From: Parastagonospora avenae f. sp. tritici 18332-5
Taxonomy: Eukaryota > Ascomycota > Dothideomycetes > Pleosporales > Phaeosphaeriaceae
DNA: 64,000 bases
Direction of reading: 5' to 3'
NCBI GenBank assembly: GCA_022559985.1
Contig: JAFJTR010000063.1
Location: 1 to 64,000, forward strand
Numbering within the stretch: the first letter of the stretch is position 1; the number at the start of each line of letters is the position of its first letter. Below, piece by piece: positions 34,561 through 46,360 of this stretch. Both the position numbers and the translations under genes were made by a program. The notes below the pieces were generated by a model. It was not told the DNA's origin. It made no database searches and saw nothing but the letters and a program-made list of their open reading frames with translations.

Positions 34561-37500
34561 ATGAGTTCCATCAAGACTGCTGGAGAGGCTGGTATGTCCC
34601 CGCGGTTACTCCCCCACCATGTTCTTCCCCTCGCTATTGCGAACACCGGAGACAATACTAAACTTCGGATTACTAACTTGATGTTCGACAGTGGCCCGAA
34701 TTGCCCATTTGGCCTCCGACGTGATTGTGTCGGTCGTGCCTACCCTTGCTTCCGAGTCCGAGTTCTCAGAGGCTCTCAAGTCATTGCAAAAGAACAACGC
34801 AACTAGCATTGTTGCAAAGGGACAGACAGAGGCATGTTATGATTTATTCCTTACTATTGAGTGGCAATTCTGACAATTGCACCAGCTCATCACTGTTCGC
34901 CAAAATGCGGATCCGCTCCTCTCTGTGTTCCAGCCCATTCGCGCGGGCAAGCTCACCAGCGTCACCACCACCTCGACCATTCTCGTAAAATCGATACCCC
35001 ACCTCTACAAGCTCGCTCAGTACCCAGTCGTCCTTCACGTCTCGGTGCAGCCATCCGGCTTCCCCGACTTCTCTGATATTACCTCCGTCAGAAACTCGGG
35101 CTTCACATTTATCCAGTCCGAGACACTACAGGAGTCGCAAGATTTGGCCTTGACAGCACATGCTCTGGCAGTAAAGTCTGGCAAGGGTGTCATTCATTTC
35201 TTCGACTCTGGAGCATATGCTTTCAAGAAAGAGGTCGACTTCGAGGATGCGGAACTGGTACGAAATGTTTTGGACTTGGATGCTGTAGCCAGCTTCCAGA
35301 GGACCAAGTCAGAGGAGACTACTCTGTACGCCGACGATGGCAGGAGCGCTACTCTCTCACTCGCCCGCAGCCTGGCTGCCAACATTGGCTCCGAACCAGC
35401 TCCACTAAGCTCTTCTGAGCACGGCAGGTCATTGCCGGTTTCTGAGAGAACGAGCGAGCGAGCAGACTCGTCTTCTGGTTCATCACAGCGCGATGCAAGC
35501 ACAAGTGGTGCTTCCGTGTCATCGGCAACCACTGTCGAATCACTTGTCTCCAAGCCTATCTCATCGGAGGATATCTACCGTTTCGCCACTCAGATCTGGG
35601 GCACTATCAAGAACGCCACTGGCCGATCATACGATGCTTTTGCGTATACTGGAAGCGGCCAGGAAGAGGCTGCTATCTTCCTGTTTGGTGCCGACACCGG
35701 TCTTTTCGCCACCGAATTGGACACAGTGGATGACAGCGAGGAGTACGCTAACACAGGTATCATCACAGCGAGGTTGTACCGACCATGGTTGGGCGCTTCA
35801 TTGGCGCACTTGCTTCCTCGCTCGCTGAAGAGAATCGCCGTCTTGGAGCAAGTCCGACGAAAGACCACTAAGTGGGGCCCATTGCTTCTCGACCTTTTGA
35901 TGTCCATGAAGTCGACTGGGGGTGCATCGCCGATTGTCGTTGGGTATCAACTTGGCTACATCAACGAGGAGACTGTCCAGCAGGCACTTCGTGGTGTTCA
36001 CCAGAACCTCATGGGCGAGACGCCCGTACAGAACTTGCAGATTGGTAACATGGACGGACCGGAGCCACAAAGTACGAAGCCCGAACAGCCTGCACTGGAG
36101 AACGCTTACATGAAGATTCTCAACCAGGTCTTCGGGGATAAGCTGCATATCGCCAACCAGCTCGGCTCACAGCATGCTGGCGTCTCGAACGAGCTTGCTG
36201 CCAGTCCTGAGTACGGTTTTGGTTCCCTAGTAGCTCGCAAGGAGCACCGTAAGCGCTTCGTCGACGAGGCTGCTGCTGCTTCCAAGGACAACGCTTTCAC
36301 CACCTCAGCCCCTCAGCAGTGGCTCTCGAAGTGGGCTTTGAGTGCGGAGGACACTGACAAGGCCAACGAGTATGCGCCCGAGGTCATCTCTCGCCTGAGT
36401 ACCGACGGCTCGCCAGCCGCGAACCAGCTGTTGGCATCGAAGAAGCTCTTCTACAAGGAGTCACCCTGGCTGGTTGGATCAGATGCCTGGGCATACGACC
36501 TTGGAAACTCCGGTGTGCACCATGTACTGGCCTCTGGCGAGAATGTGAACATGCTCATTGTCGACTCGACGCCCTACTCAGAACGCACCGCTGCAGATGC
36601 GGATAGGAGAAAGAAAGACATCGGCCTGTACGCCATGAACTTTGGCAACGCCTACGTCGCATCTGTTGCTGTCTACAGCTCATACACTCAGGTGCTTGAG
36701 GCTATGATAGAGGCGGACAAGTTCGATGGACCTTCCGTCGTTCTTGCCTACCTTCCTTATGAGAAGGAGAATGACTCTCCCTTGACCGTCCTGCAAGAGA
36801 CCAAGAAGGCTGTTGATCTCGGCTACTGGCCATTGTATCGATGGGACCCTCGCGGCGATGACAAGGGTGAGCCCAACTTCACTCTTGACTCTGAGAGGAT
36901 CAAGAAGGAGCTTGAAGAATTCCTGGCCCGCGACAACTACATGTCTCAGGTTATGAAGCGCCACCCCGAGTTCTCGTCCCATGTTTCTGGATCATATGGC
37001 ACCGAGGTCAGGCAACTACAGAAGCGTAAGGCCAAGGATGCCTACAGCAAACTTCTCGATGGTCTTCAGGGCGACCCCATGACGGTCCTCTTTGCTTCGG
37101 ATAACGGCAATTCGGAGAACCTTGCAAAGCGTCTTGCCAACCGCGGCAAAGCACGAGGTCTTAAGACTATGGTCATGGCTATGGACGACTTCCCTCTTGA
37201 GGACCTTCCCAACGAGCAGAACGTTGTTCTGTTCACCAGTGTAGCTGGACAAGGAGAGTTCCCGCAAAATGGAAGAACTTTCTGGGAGACTATCAAGGAT
37301 TCTACCGATCTGGACCTGGCGACCATCAACTTTGCGGTCTTCGGTCTTGGTGACAGCCATTACTGGCCACGAAAAGAGGACAAGATATACTACAACAAAC
37401 CTGCCAAGGACTTGCATGCTCGCTTGCTCACTCTTGGAGGTACCCCTCTGGTAGAGTGCGGTCTTGGAGACGATCAGGACCCGGACGCGTACCAGACGGC

Positions 37501-39355
37501 GTACGGCGAGTGGGAACCGAAGCTTTGGCAGAAACTTGGCGTTGACAACGTTGAGGGTCTCCCCGAAGAGCCTGCGCCGTTGACAAATGAGGACATGAAG
37601 GCTGCTTCTAACTTCCTTCGTGGTACCATCGAGGAGGGTCTGAACGACACCTCCACTGGTGCCATCTCTGCCAGCGACCAACAGCTCACCAAGTTCCATG
37701 GAACCTACATGCAAGATGACCGTGACCTTCGCGACGAGCGCAAGGCGCAAGGACTCGAGCCAGCCTACTCTTTCATGATTCGTTGCAGGTTAGCCGGTGG
37801 TGTCGCCACTCCCAAACAGTGGCTACAGATGGACGAAATCGCCACCAAGCTTGGCAACGAGACCATGAAGTTGACTACTCGACAAACCTTCCAGTTCCAC
37901 GGTGTCGTCAAGGGCAAGCTCAAGCCGGCCATGCAAGCTATCAACAAGTCTTTGATGACCACCATCGCTGCTTGCGGTGACGTGAACCGAAACGTCATGT
38001 GCAGTGTACTGCCTACTCAATCCAAGTACCACAGCCAGGTTCACGAGGCTTCACAGAGGATCAGCGACCACCTTCTGCCTTCCACATCCGCCTACCACGA
38101 AATTTGGTTGGAGGACGACGAGACAAAGCAGAAGCGAAAGATTGCTGGTGAAGCTGTTCAAGATCATGAGCCACTATACGGCCCTCTTTACCTGCCGCGA
38201 AAGTTCAAGATCACCATCGCAATTCCGCCTCACAACGACACTGATGTCTATGCCCACGACATTGGTCTGATCGCTATCAAGGGTGAAGATGGCAACTTGA
38301 AGGGATTCAATCTTCTCGCTGGTGGCGGCATGGGTGTCACGCACAACAACAAGAAGACGTACCCACGTACCGGATCCATGTTCGGTTACGTTTCCAACGA
38401 GGATGTCCACATCGCTTGCGAGAAGATCATGCTTGTCCAGCGCGACCACGGTGACCGCAAGAACCGAAAGCACGCACGTCTCAAGTACACCATTGACGAC
38501 ATGGGTATCGATGTCTTCCGTGGCAAAGTCGAGGAGCTTTGGGGTCAGAAGTTTGCTGACCCTGCGCCGTTCAAGTTTGAGAGCAACGTCGACACCTTCG
38601 GCTGGCAAAAGGACGAGAACGGTTTGAGCCACTTCACCTTCTTCATTGAGAACGGTCGTATCGAGGACACAGCCGACTTTCCCATGAAGTCTGGTCTCAT
38701 TGAGGTGGCTAAGGCACACAAGGGCGAGTTCAGATTGACTGGTAACCAGCACTTGGTCTTGTCCAATGTAGCAGAAGAGGATTTGCCTGCAATGAAGGAG
38801 CTGCTCAAGAAGTGGAAGCTCGACAACACCAACTTCTCTGCTATGAGGTTGTCCAGTTCAGCTTGTGTTGCTTTCCCCACCTGCGGCCTCGCCATGGCGG
38901 AGTCGGAGCGCTACCTTCCCGAGCTCATCACCAAGCTTGAGGGCACACTCGAGGAAAACGGCCTGCGACAGGAAAGCATTGTCATGCGTATGACTGGATG
39001 TCCTAACGGTTGCGCGCGCCCATGGCTTGCCGAAGTCGCATTCGTCGGAAAAGCATACGGTGCTTACAACATGTACCTTGGCGGCGGCTACCACGGTCAA
39101 CGACTGAACAAGCTGTACAGGAGCTCCATCAAGGAGGACGAGATCCTGGAGATTATGAAGCCGATGATCAAGCAATACGCAACGGAGCGCAACGAGGGCG
39201 AGCACTTTGGTGACTTCGTCATTCGCAAGGGCTACATTAACGAGACCACACACGGAACGAACTTCCATGACAACGTAGGTTCCTCCTTCCATGCAATACT
39301 ATATACAACACTAACCAAATCACAGACTGCGGAAGAGGAATCAGATGGCGAGTAG
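34561..39355 (+). CDS. MET5: sulfite reductase (NADPH) hemoprotein beta subunit
   Basis: Reduces sulfite to sulfide in cysteine/methionine synthesis, taking electrons from the FAD-containing alpha subunit. I place exons at 34561-34591, 34692-34831, 34886-39274 and 39326-39355, giving 1,529 residues. Order of domains: an N-terminal pyruvate-oxidoreductase-like region, a flavodoxin domain from about 788 (TVLFASDNGNSENLAKRL, SVAGQGEFPQNGRTFW), a ferredoxin-like siroheme half (RCRLAGGVATPKQWLQMD) and the 4Fe-4S/siroheme cysteines ACVAFPTC near 1383 and TGCPNGCARPW near 1428. Intron 2 (34832-34885) seems to use a GC donor (GCATGT..CAG). Intron 3 is 51 bp and has no stop in frame, so retention would insert 17 residues near the C-terminus. 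Introns 1 and 3 are better supported than intron 2. Confidence 0.95.
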
Positions 39356-39747
39356 ATTGGGGGACTTCAAGATACCTGAAGATACTGGCTCATGGCATTG
39401 CATTTGATTGCTTCGGCGGCTCTTGATCATTTTGGCGTTATATTGGAAAACTTCAAGCGTTGATATCTCTCTGCTAGTTTTTGTAAATTCTTTGCACAAT
39501 TCAATAAGATCGCGGCTTTTCGTTTGGCCAAGATTGACTCACATCAATGTGCTTGAAAACCGTGAATATCGAGAAATTTGAATGATTGTGCAAGCAACAT
39601 CAGAGGCTCTAAAAGGAAATTGCGCTAAAAGTATTACGTCACCCCACTTTGTTCCAATCGAGAAGACTCACAGCCGTCTGATGCATATATTGGCTCACCT
39701 GATATATCGTGTCGGACTCCACACTCTCATGCTCCGCTAGATTTTCA
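39356..39747. other. intergenic, MET5 3' flank and PDX3 promoter
   Basis: 392 bp, AT-rich near the MET5 end. The PDX3 frame is open upstream to 39709 without an ATG. Nothing else is seen. Confidence 0.5.
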
Positions 39748-40578
39748 ATGCTGATGCGAAGATATCTGGGCTGCCTTAAGACATCGACCCTCCGATCAGG
39801 ACCCCACCACCTTGCCAGCGCTTTGCACTGGAGCCGAACAAGCACCTATCACGTTACTACACCGCACTCAATCAAGATGCTTCACTCAGCCTCTGAATCT
39901 GCGAAGCGCATCTTCGCCCCAACATCTAACTCAACCGATCCCGGCCATGCAACGCAATACACCAAAGGCGCACTCGACTCCCAAGACCTCCTCCCCTCCC
40001 CAACTGACCAATTCCACAAATGGTTTCAAGAAGCCCAAGAGCAGAAAGTCTACCAACCGGAGACCGTAACCTTCTCCACCGCCGAACTCCCATCCGGCAA
40101 GGTTTCCGCGCGCATGGTCTATATGAAAGAGCTCGACGCCAAAGGCTTCGTCATCTACTCTAACTGGGACACGAGCCGCAAGGCCAGCGACGTGCGCTCA
40201 AACCCACACGCCGCGCTTACTTTCTGGTGGCATGAACTCGAGCGCCAAGTGCGCGTCGAAGGCCGCGTCGAGCGCTTGACGTCTGAAGAGTCGCAGGTTT
40301 ACTACGACACGCGCATTCGGGGGTCGCGCATTGGCGCTTGGGCGAGTCAGCAGAGTAAAGTGTTGGAAAGTAGGGAGGAGCTGGAGAAGAGGGTGGACGA
40401 CGTGGAGAAGAAGTTTGATAGCAAGGATGAGATTCCTGTGCCGGAGTTTTGGGGTGGGTTGAGGGTTGTTCCTGAAGTGGTGGAGTTTTGGCAGGGGAGG
40501 CCGTCGAGGTTGCATGATCGGTTTAGGTATAGCTTGAGTGAGGGTGGGGAGTGGAAGGTCGATAGACTGAGTCCGTAG
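39748..40578 (+). CDS. PDX3: pyridoxamine 5'-phosphate oxidase
   Basis: FMN-dependent oxidation of pyridoxine or pyridoxamine 5'-phosphate to pyridoxal phosphate. No intron. The core shows PETVTFSTAELPSGKVSARM, VIYSNWDTSRKASDVRSNPH, AALTFWWHELERQVRVEGRV (FMN and PLP binding) and the C-terminal EFWQGRPSRLHDRFRY. From 39748 the product is 276 residues; from the ATG at 39877 it is 233, close to the yeast enzyme. The 43 extra residues are rich in Arg, Ser, Thr and His with no acidic residue, like a mitochondrial presequence. Two isoforms from two starts are possible. Confidence 0.95.
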   Translation: MLMRRYLGCLKTSTLRSGPHHLASALHWSRTSTYHVTTPHSIKMLHSASESAKRIFAPTSNSTDPGHATQYTKGALDSQDLLPSPTDQFHKWFQEAQEQKVYQPETVTFSTAELPSGKVSARMVYMKELDAKGFVIYSNWDTSRKASDVRSNPHAALTFWWHELERQVRVEGRVERLTSEESQVYYDTRIRGSRIGAWASQQSKVLESREELEKRVDDVEKKFDSKDEIPVPEFWGGLRVVPEVVEFWQGRPSRLHDRFRYSLSEGGEWKVDRLSP

Positions 40579-40846
40579 ACATCAGTATAGATTATCCTAA
40601 AGGCTAGAAACATCTTGATATATCCATCTTTCGTGGTTCTTGTGACTGCGTGCATGTCCGTGTTTGTGGCGTCATCGTTCGCGATGGCTCGATTGGTCAG
40701 ATTTCGGTCTACTCAACCCCGCAGTACTACAACGTCGACTACGTGAAAGCCAACATGTCAGCTTGTCATCACGAGACTTGAAACTCATTCCAACATTTTC
40801 TAGCACAGGCCATTCCCGGTGAAACCACATAATTGTAGTCGCCACG

Positions 40847-42562
40847 ATGAGCTCGAGCCACGATTATCGGTATGACCTCGGGGCATACCACCGCAAAGTC
40901 TCGACGAAAAATTCCAAAGCGCAACTATGGTTCGACCGAGGTGTCACATGGTGCTACGCATTCCATCATGAAGAGTCAGTTCGGTGCTTTGAGCGAGCAA
41001 TCAGCGAGGATCCCGCCTGCGCAATGGCATACTGGGGTGTGAGTTCATCAGCACCGAGAATGCACAAGAGCTGATGTAGCTAGCTCGCCTTTGCTCTTGG
41101 GCCGAACTACAACAAGCCGTGGGATCTTTTTGATGAGAGTGAGCTGGTGTCTACAATGGACAAGATCAACGACGCGAATGCAAAGGCCCGACAATATGCT
41201 TCGGATGCATCGGAAGTCGAGAAAGCACTCATTGATGCTGTTCAGTTACGTGTACCCAACGGGCTTGATGATAAGGCTTTCAAAACATGCAACGAAGCTT
41301 ATGCCTTGGCTATGGAATCAGTGTACGCAATGTTTCCCGATGATTTGGACATTGTCTCCTTGTATGCCGACTCCATCATGAACCTGTCAGCTTGGGATCT
41401 CTGGGATTTGAAGACTGGCGAGCCTACGCCTGGTTCGCGATCTCTTGAGGCCAAAGAGATTTTGGAAAAAGCACTGAAGCAAGATGGCGTTAACAAGCAC
41501 CCGGGAGTTCTGCATCTGTACATTCATTTGATGGAGATGTCGAAGACGCCAGAAGTTGCGCTCGTTGCAGCAGACCATCTGCGTACGTTGATACCCGATG
41601 CTGGCCACTTAGTTCATATGCCATCGCATCTCGACATTCTTGTGGGTGACTATAGACGGGCGATTGCATCGAACGCAGATGCATGTCTAGCTGATGAGAA
41701 GTATCTTACCGACCACGGCGGTGATAACTTCTACTCGTTCTATCGCATGCACGACTATCACTCTCTCATCTACGCCGCAATGTTTGCTGGTCAGTCTCAG
41801 GTTGCACTAGAGGCAGTTGATCGCATGGAGAAGTCGCTACCAGATTCATTGCTGCGAATCCAGAGTCCGCCCATGGCAGATTGGCTCGAGAATTTCGCAT
41901 CAGTACGGATCCACGTCCTGGTGCGTTTTGGGCGCTGGAAGGAGCTCATCGCGCTCCATATGCCCAATGACAGACATCTGTACTGTGTCACATCTGCAAT
42001 GTTCCACTACGGTAAAGGCGTCGCATACGCCGCAACTGGCGACATTTCGCACGCAGAGGAGCACCGCGCTGCACTTGCCGAAGCTATCGAACGTATCCCA
42101 TCCTCTCGGATTTGCGGAGACTTTCCCAACCGCTCCAACGTCGTGCTAAAAGTTGGGGTTGCAATGCTAGACGGCGAACTTGACTACCGTAAGGGAAATT
42201 TCGATAGTGCATTCAAGCACCTGGAGACTGCTATCGAACGCGACGATGCGCTAACGTATGCGGAGCCGTGGCCATGGATGATGCCAACACGACATGCATA
42301 TGCTGCATTGTTGATGGAGCAAGGACGAGTCGAAGATGCAGCTGCAGCCCACCGAGCGGATCTGGGGTTTGACGATACTTTGCCAAGGGCAAGACAGCAT
42401 CCGAACAATATCTGGGCGCTGCACGGATATCACGAGTGCTTGCTCAAGCTGGGAAAGATGGACGAAGCGGGGATCGTCGTTCAGCAATTGAGGATAGCCA
42501 AGGCGGTCGCAGACGTTGACGTGAAGTCTAGCTGTTATTGTCGAGGCGCTGGGGAACAATGA
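40847..42562 (+). CDS. TPR-repeat protein, TTC38-like
   Basis: Exons 40847-41038 and 41084-42562 (45-bp intron, GTGAGT..TAG) give 556 residues. The protein matches the family of TTC38-type helical-repeat proteins: KAQLWFDRGVTWCYAFHHEE, RAISEDPACAMAYWG, HPGVLHLYIHLMEMS, AGHLVHMPSHLDILVGDYR, NFYSFYRMHDYHSLIYAAMF and a later PEPWPW-like block (YAEPWPWMMPTRHAYAALL). Many alpha-helical pairs with the TPR small-residue pattern follow each other along the chain. Biochemical role is unknown in fungi. Confidence 0.9.
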
Positions 42563-44846
42563 AAACTTTGGAAGGGACTCCTGGTATCGACAACGGATAG
42601 TTCGTGTTGGAAGGCGCAGTAGTCTAGACTGCTTGGTTGGATCTGCAATAGTACAGCCGGTGTCGGCTTAGGACAGCTCGAATCCAGGAGGAACAACCAC
42701 CTCATGTAGAGACAAGGTTCGTGGTGATGGTTGCCAGTGAAATCACACAACAAAAATAGGAGAAATCACGTCTCATTGTTTTTGACCCACATTACTGGAT
42801 GATTCACGATATGCGAGCAGTAATTCTTGGTTGACCGCGCTTTCTGCACTGATCCCTACTCATCTGAGCGGTTCTGGAAGGTCTACGCCAATCATGGCTG
42901 TTTTGGGATCATGAGAATGCACACCTCTTTTCAACGAATAAATGCTAAGCCATCGCGTCGTTGAAGACCAGGGATCCTGTGTCGGGACGGCGCAGTGACG
43001 CACCCACGTGGAAATAGATCCCTACACCGCACGCGCAACCCCTCGTGAACAGGGAATGACAATGGACATATCTCGGTTCTTCGGCAGCAATTGTAGGTCC
43101 ATCGTGAACATGACTCCTTAGACCAGTTCCACGAAAGTTGGGAAGGTCCACAAGGAAAGCGGTTCGACGGTGACCCGCGTGGAGCAGTGACGAAGGTCCA
43201 GTGCTCTATGTCCCACGCCGGGCGTCTGAACAAGTCGAACTTGCGACGCTATGAATAATGCGGATTGTCAACACTCGTACGAGCTAGGCTAAATGCCGTC
43301 CGCACGGTGTTTGATGGTACAGAAGCTGCCGTTCAGTTCATGCACATGCAAGAACCGAGGCAGCTTACTCAACGAAGATCGAAATTTGCAGTGCTTACAC
43401 CACGGCTTGGTCATGTCGAGCTTTGGGACAAGGCGGGAATTCGAAGTCGCCGACCACGACGTGGAGGATCTTATTCCCAGGGAAATCTCATGGGTATCTT
43501 CCAGCAATTAGGGAGATGTGCTGGCGACCCGCAAAAAAGCGGTTCGTCTGACATGGGTATGGAGATGTTGACATGGGTGTGGATCAATGCAAAGATCGTG
43601 GGCCCGCCAGTCTGGTGAGCTTTGGCACTACAATAGAGGAGAATTCCGCAATCGTACGGCCGGTATATGGTAGATCGTCTTGTGAATGCAGATTTTAAGA
43701 GGTCGGGACGATGTTCCCGGAAGGCGTCCCAGCATTCCCATCGAATAGCCATCTCTCAACAGCATGGCGTCTTGGTATAAAAGACCCCTTCAGACCATCT
43801 CATCGCTTGGCATTTATCAAGCTATACAGCCCTACCCGGAGTCTCTTCCCGACTTGTTGAGTGGCGAGCTCTGACTCGAAACTCCCTACCGACGTCCCCG
43901 AGCACCGTTCAGCCCTGGGACTTGAGTCAAGCCGCCTGGAATCGACATGAGACGGACCTATCAACTCTCATCGGCAGTTCTGGATTCTGAGCATTGTGTT
44001 TCAAAGGATTACCGATCAGCGTCGTGGAGCTCCACCTTGGTGTTCGCCGGACAGTCGAGCTTGCTTTAAAGGGTGTGCCCTATGTCGTCGAACGCATGCT
44101 AGCGAGCCTCGCTTAGCGGAAATTTCGTTCTAAACGGGCAAGTGTGTGAGAGGTTAAGCCTATAACGAGCTAATCATCGTGTTCTCCATCCGACGGTTCC
44201 TGGATTCCACGGCTGTCTCCCGTCCCTTTGACACGCGAGACGCACTTGCTAGGCCGAAGTACACCGGCGTCTGTTAGCACCGCGAATAGGGTGATGTGAA
44301 CACCTCAGCATGAATGGATGCGGACACCACCAGCAACGGCGGCAACGGGAAGGGGAACGAATCTTGGGACCGAAATATTTCGAAAGCGGCCACCAAGAGA
44401 CACGGAGACATTGGGCGGCTATCGTGTCTTTCGTGGAGAATAAACACCCCGCAAACCCAAGATGAAGTGATCCAGGTGGTGATTGCGCATTACCGGAGCA
44501 GCCTCCGCGGACGCCCTGCAGAATTCCAGCGGCTGGGTAGATGAATCTGCATGGGCCCTGGGCCTTGCAGTCTTGTCTGTCCAGAGCCTGTGGATCGGGC
44601 CTCAACGTGGATATTTTCGAGTCAGTTCTTCCTCGTTTTTGGCATAGTTCATGGTCTCTGTCTTATCTCGCCCCTGGCATCAAGGTGGCTACCCGGCATC
44701 CGAAGAGCGTGGCGTGTGGAGTGGCTGCATTGCTTCTCTTACCCTGATCCTTCGTGTGTCGATCTGTTATATCTCGCCGAGCCGGACTCCATCTTTAAGT
44801 ATCCTCCTTGGTGCATTCTGGTGGTGAACTGTGGTGATTTTTGATA
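42563..44846. other. 2.3-kb intergenic region, no gene supported
   Basis: Short frames of 60-120 codons occur on both strands (43265-43618 and 44249-44605 are among the longest), but none shows a domain or a splice pattern that joins them. Part could be a decayed gene or element. It separates the TPR gene from the rhodopsin-like gene. Confidence 0.5.
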
Positions 44847-46165
44847 ATGGCGGACGAGACTCGTGGTCCCGAGTTACAAGCAGTATGTCACCTTACATAT
44901 TCATTGGACATACCATGAGGTCGACTAACAAATCTAGGTATGCTCAACCTTTGTTTCCCTGGCGTTTACGGCTACCGTATTGAGAGTGTATGTTCGAACA
45001 TGTCTGGTGAAGGCATTTGGATGGGATGACGCTTTCATGGTGTTCGCTCTGGGCTCCCACATAATGTTTGCTACATGTGCCATTGGTGGCATTCACTGGG
45101 GAACCGGACGGCACATGAACACCCTGTCGGATGAAGAAATATTTATGGCAATGAGAGTAGGTGATATGATTATGCACGATGAGATGCTTCAGTGGCTAAT
45201 GTGTTGATCAGTACTGGTGGCTATGTTACATTGGCTACTGTCTCGCTATGATAACCTCAAAGGTTTCGATTGGACTGTTCCTTCTCCGTGTCACGATCAA
45301 GCCCATGCACAAGTGGATCATCTACGCCGCCATGGCTATATCAGTTTTTACCGGCGCTGTCTTCTTCTTCGTTACAGTCTTCCAGTGCACCCCCATCAGC
45401 TACTTCTGGAACAAGCACGAACCGGGATACTGCGTTCCGATCGATGTTATCATCGCCCTCACCTTCCTCTACAGTGCATGCGCGATCATTTCAGATTTCA
45501 CATTCGCAATCCTTCCCATCTTTGTTGTATGGGGGCTGAACATGCCTGCGAAGACAAGAATCCTGCTAATTCCTATCCTCGGGATGGCTTGCATGTAAGT
45601 CAATCAAACAATGCTAATTGCATACAGTTACTAATAGGATGCGTTTAGTGCCAGTATCGCCGTTACCGTACGATTAGCCTATGTCATGAAGTTCAGAGAT
45701 CCCGACTTTCTCTGGGCTACCGTTGACGTCGCCATCTGGAGTGACATTGAACAAGGCCTTGCCATCACTGCCGGAAGTCTCGCAACACTCCGCCCACTCT
45801 ACCGCGCCGTGACTACGAAACTCGGTCTCTCCTCGGGCGGCACAGACGACAGCTCAAAGCCGACTGGCGCGCGTACGCCTCAATGGAGTCCTCGACTATC
45901 CAGTCCACGCAGTGGATTCCCGAGCTTCAAGTCGCTATTACGGTCGGAAAAGGGAACTGTCAGAGACAAGGATGACGAATATGGCATGGGTGACCTCCAG
46001 CCCGTACGACTCAGGGATGATATTGTCGATACGAACGTGAGAGAGAAGAACGATAAGGGATTCACAACATGGGAGATACAGGCTAGCAAGATCTCTGATG
46101 AAGAGTGCCGTGCTGGGACTGTCACGGTGCATACACAAGTTCATCAGGCTTCAGAAAGGCGATAA
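44847..46165 (+). CDS. seven-transmembrane Pth11-like / fungal rhodopsin-domain protein
   Basis: Exons 44847-44882, 44938-45156, 45212-45594 and 45649-46165 (introns of 54-55 bp, all GTANGT) give 384 residues. All four exons join without a frame break. The chain has seven hydrophobic spans within the first 270 residues, beginning STFVSLAFTATVLRVYVRTC, with the family hallmarks FGWDDAFMVFA, KVSIGLFLLRVTIKPMHKW, FQCTPISYFWNK and WSDIEQGLAITAGSLATLRP. A Ser/charged cytosolic tail of about 110 residues ends it. Relatives include Pth11-type receptors. No CFEM domain is present. Ligand and signalling partner are unknown. Confidence 0.9.
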
Positions 46166-46360
46166 CGGCACCCGGCTTACGAACTCTATAACACTCGGAA
46201 AAGGATTTTACGTATGTGCGATGGGAGAAATGCAGTCATTCGTTGGAAATACCCAGGCTACGATCAAGGCGCAGAGCAAAAGGAATAATTAATCGTTAAT
46301 TAGGAATGACAGCATCTTTGAATCACATCATCTCCCTGCTTGATATCATTGTAGCTCGCA

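Noticed and set aside
43265..43618. 117-codon plus-strand frame
   Set aside because: No start context, motif or splice partners; resembles no family I know.
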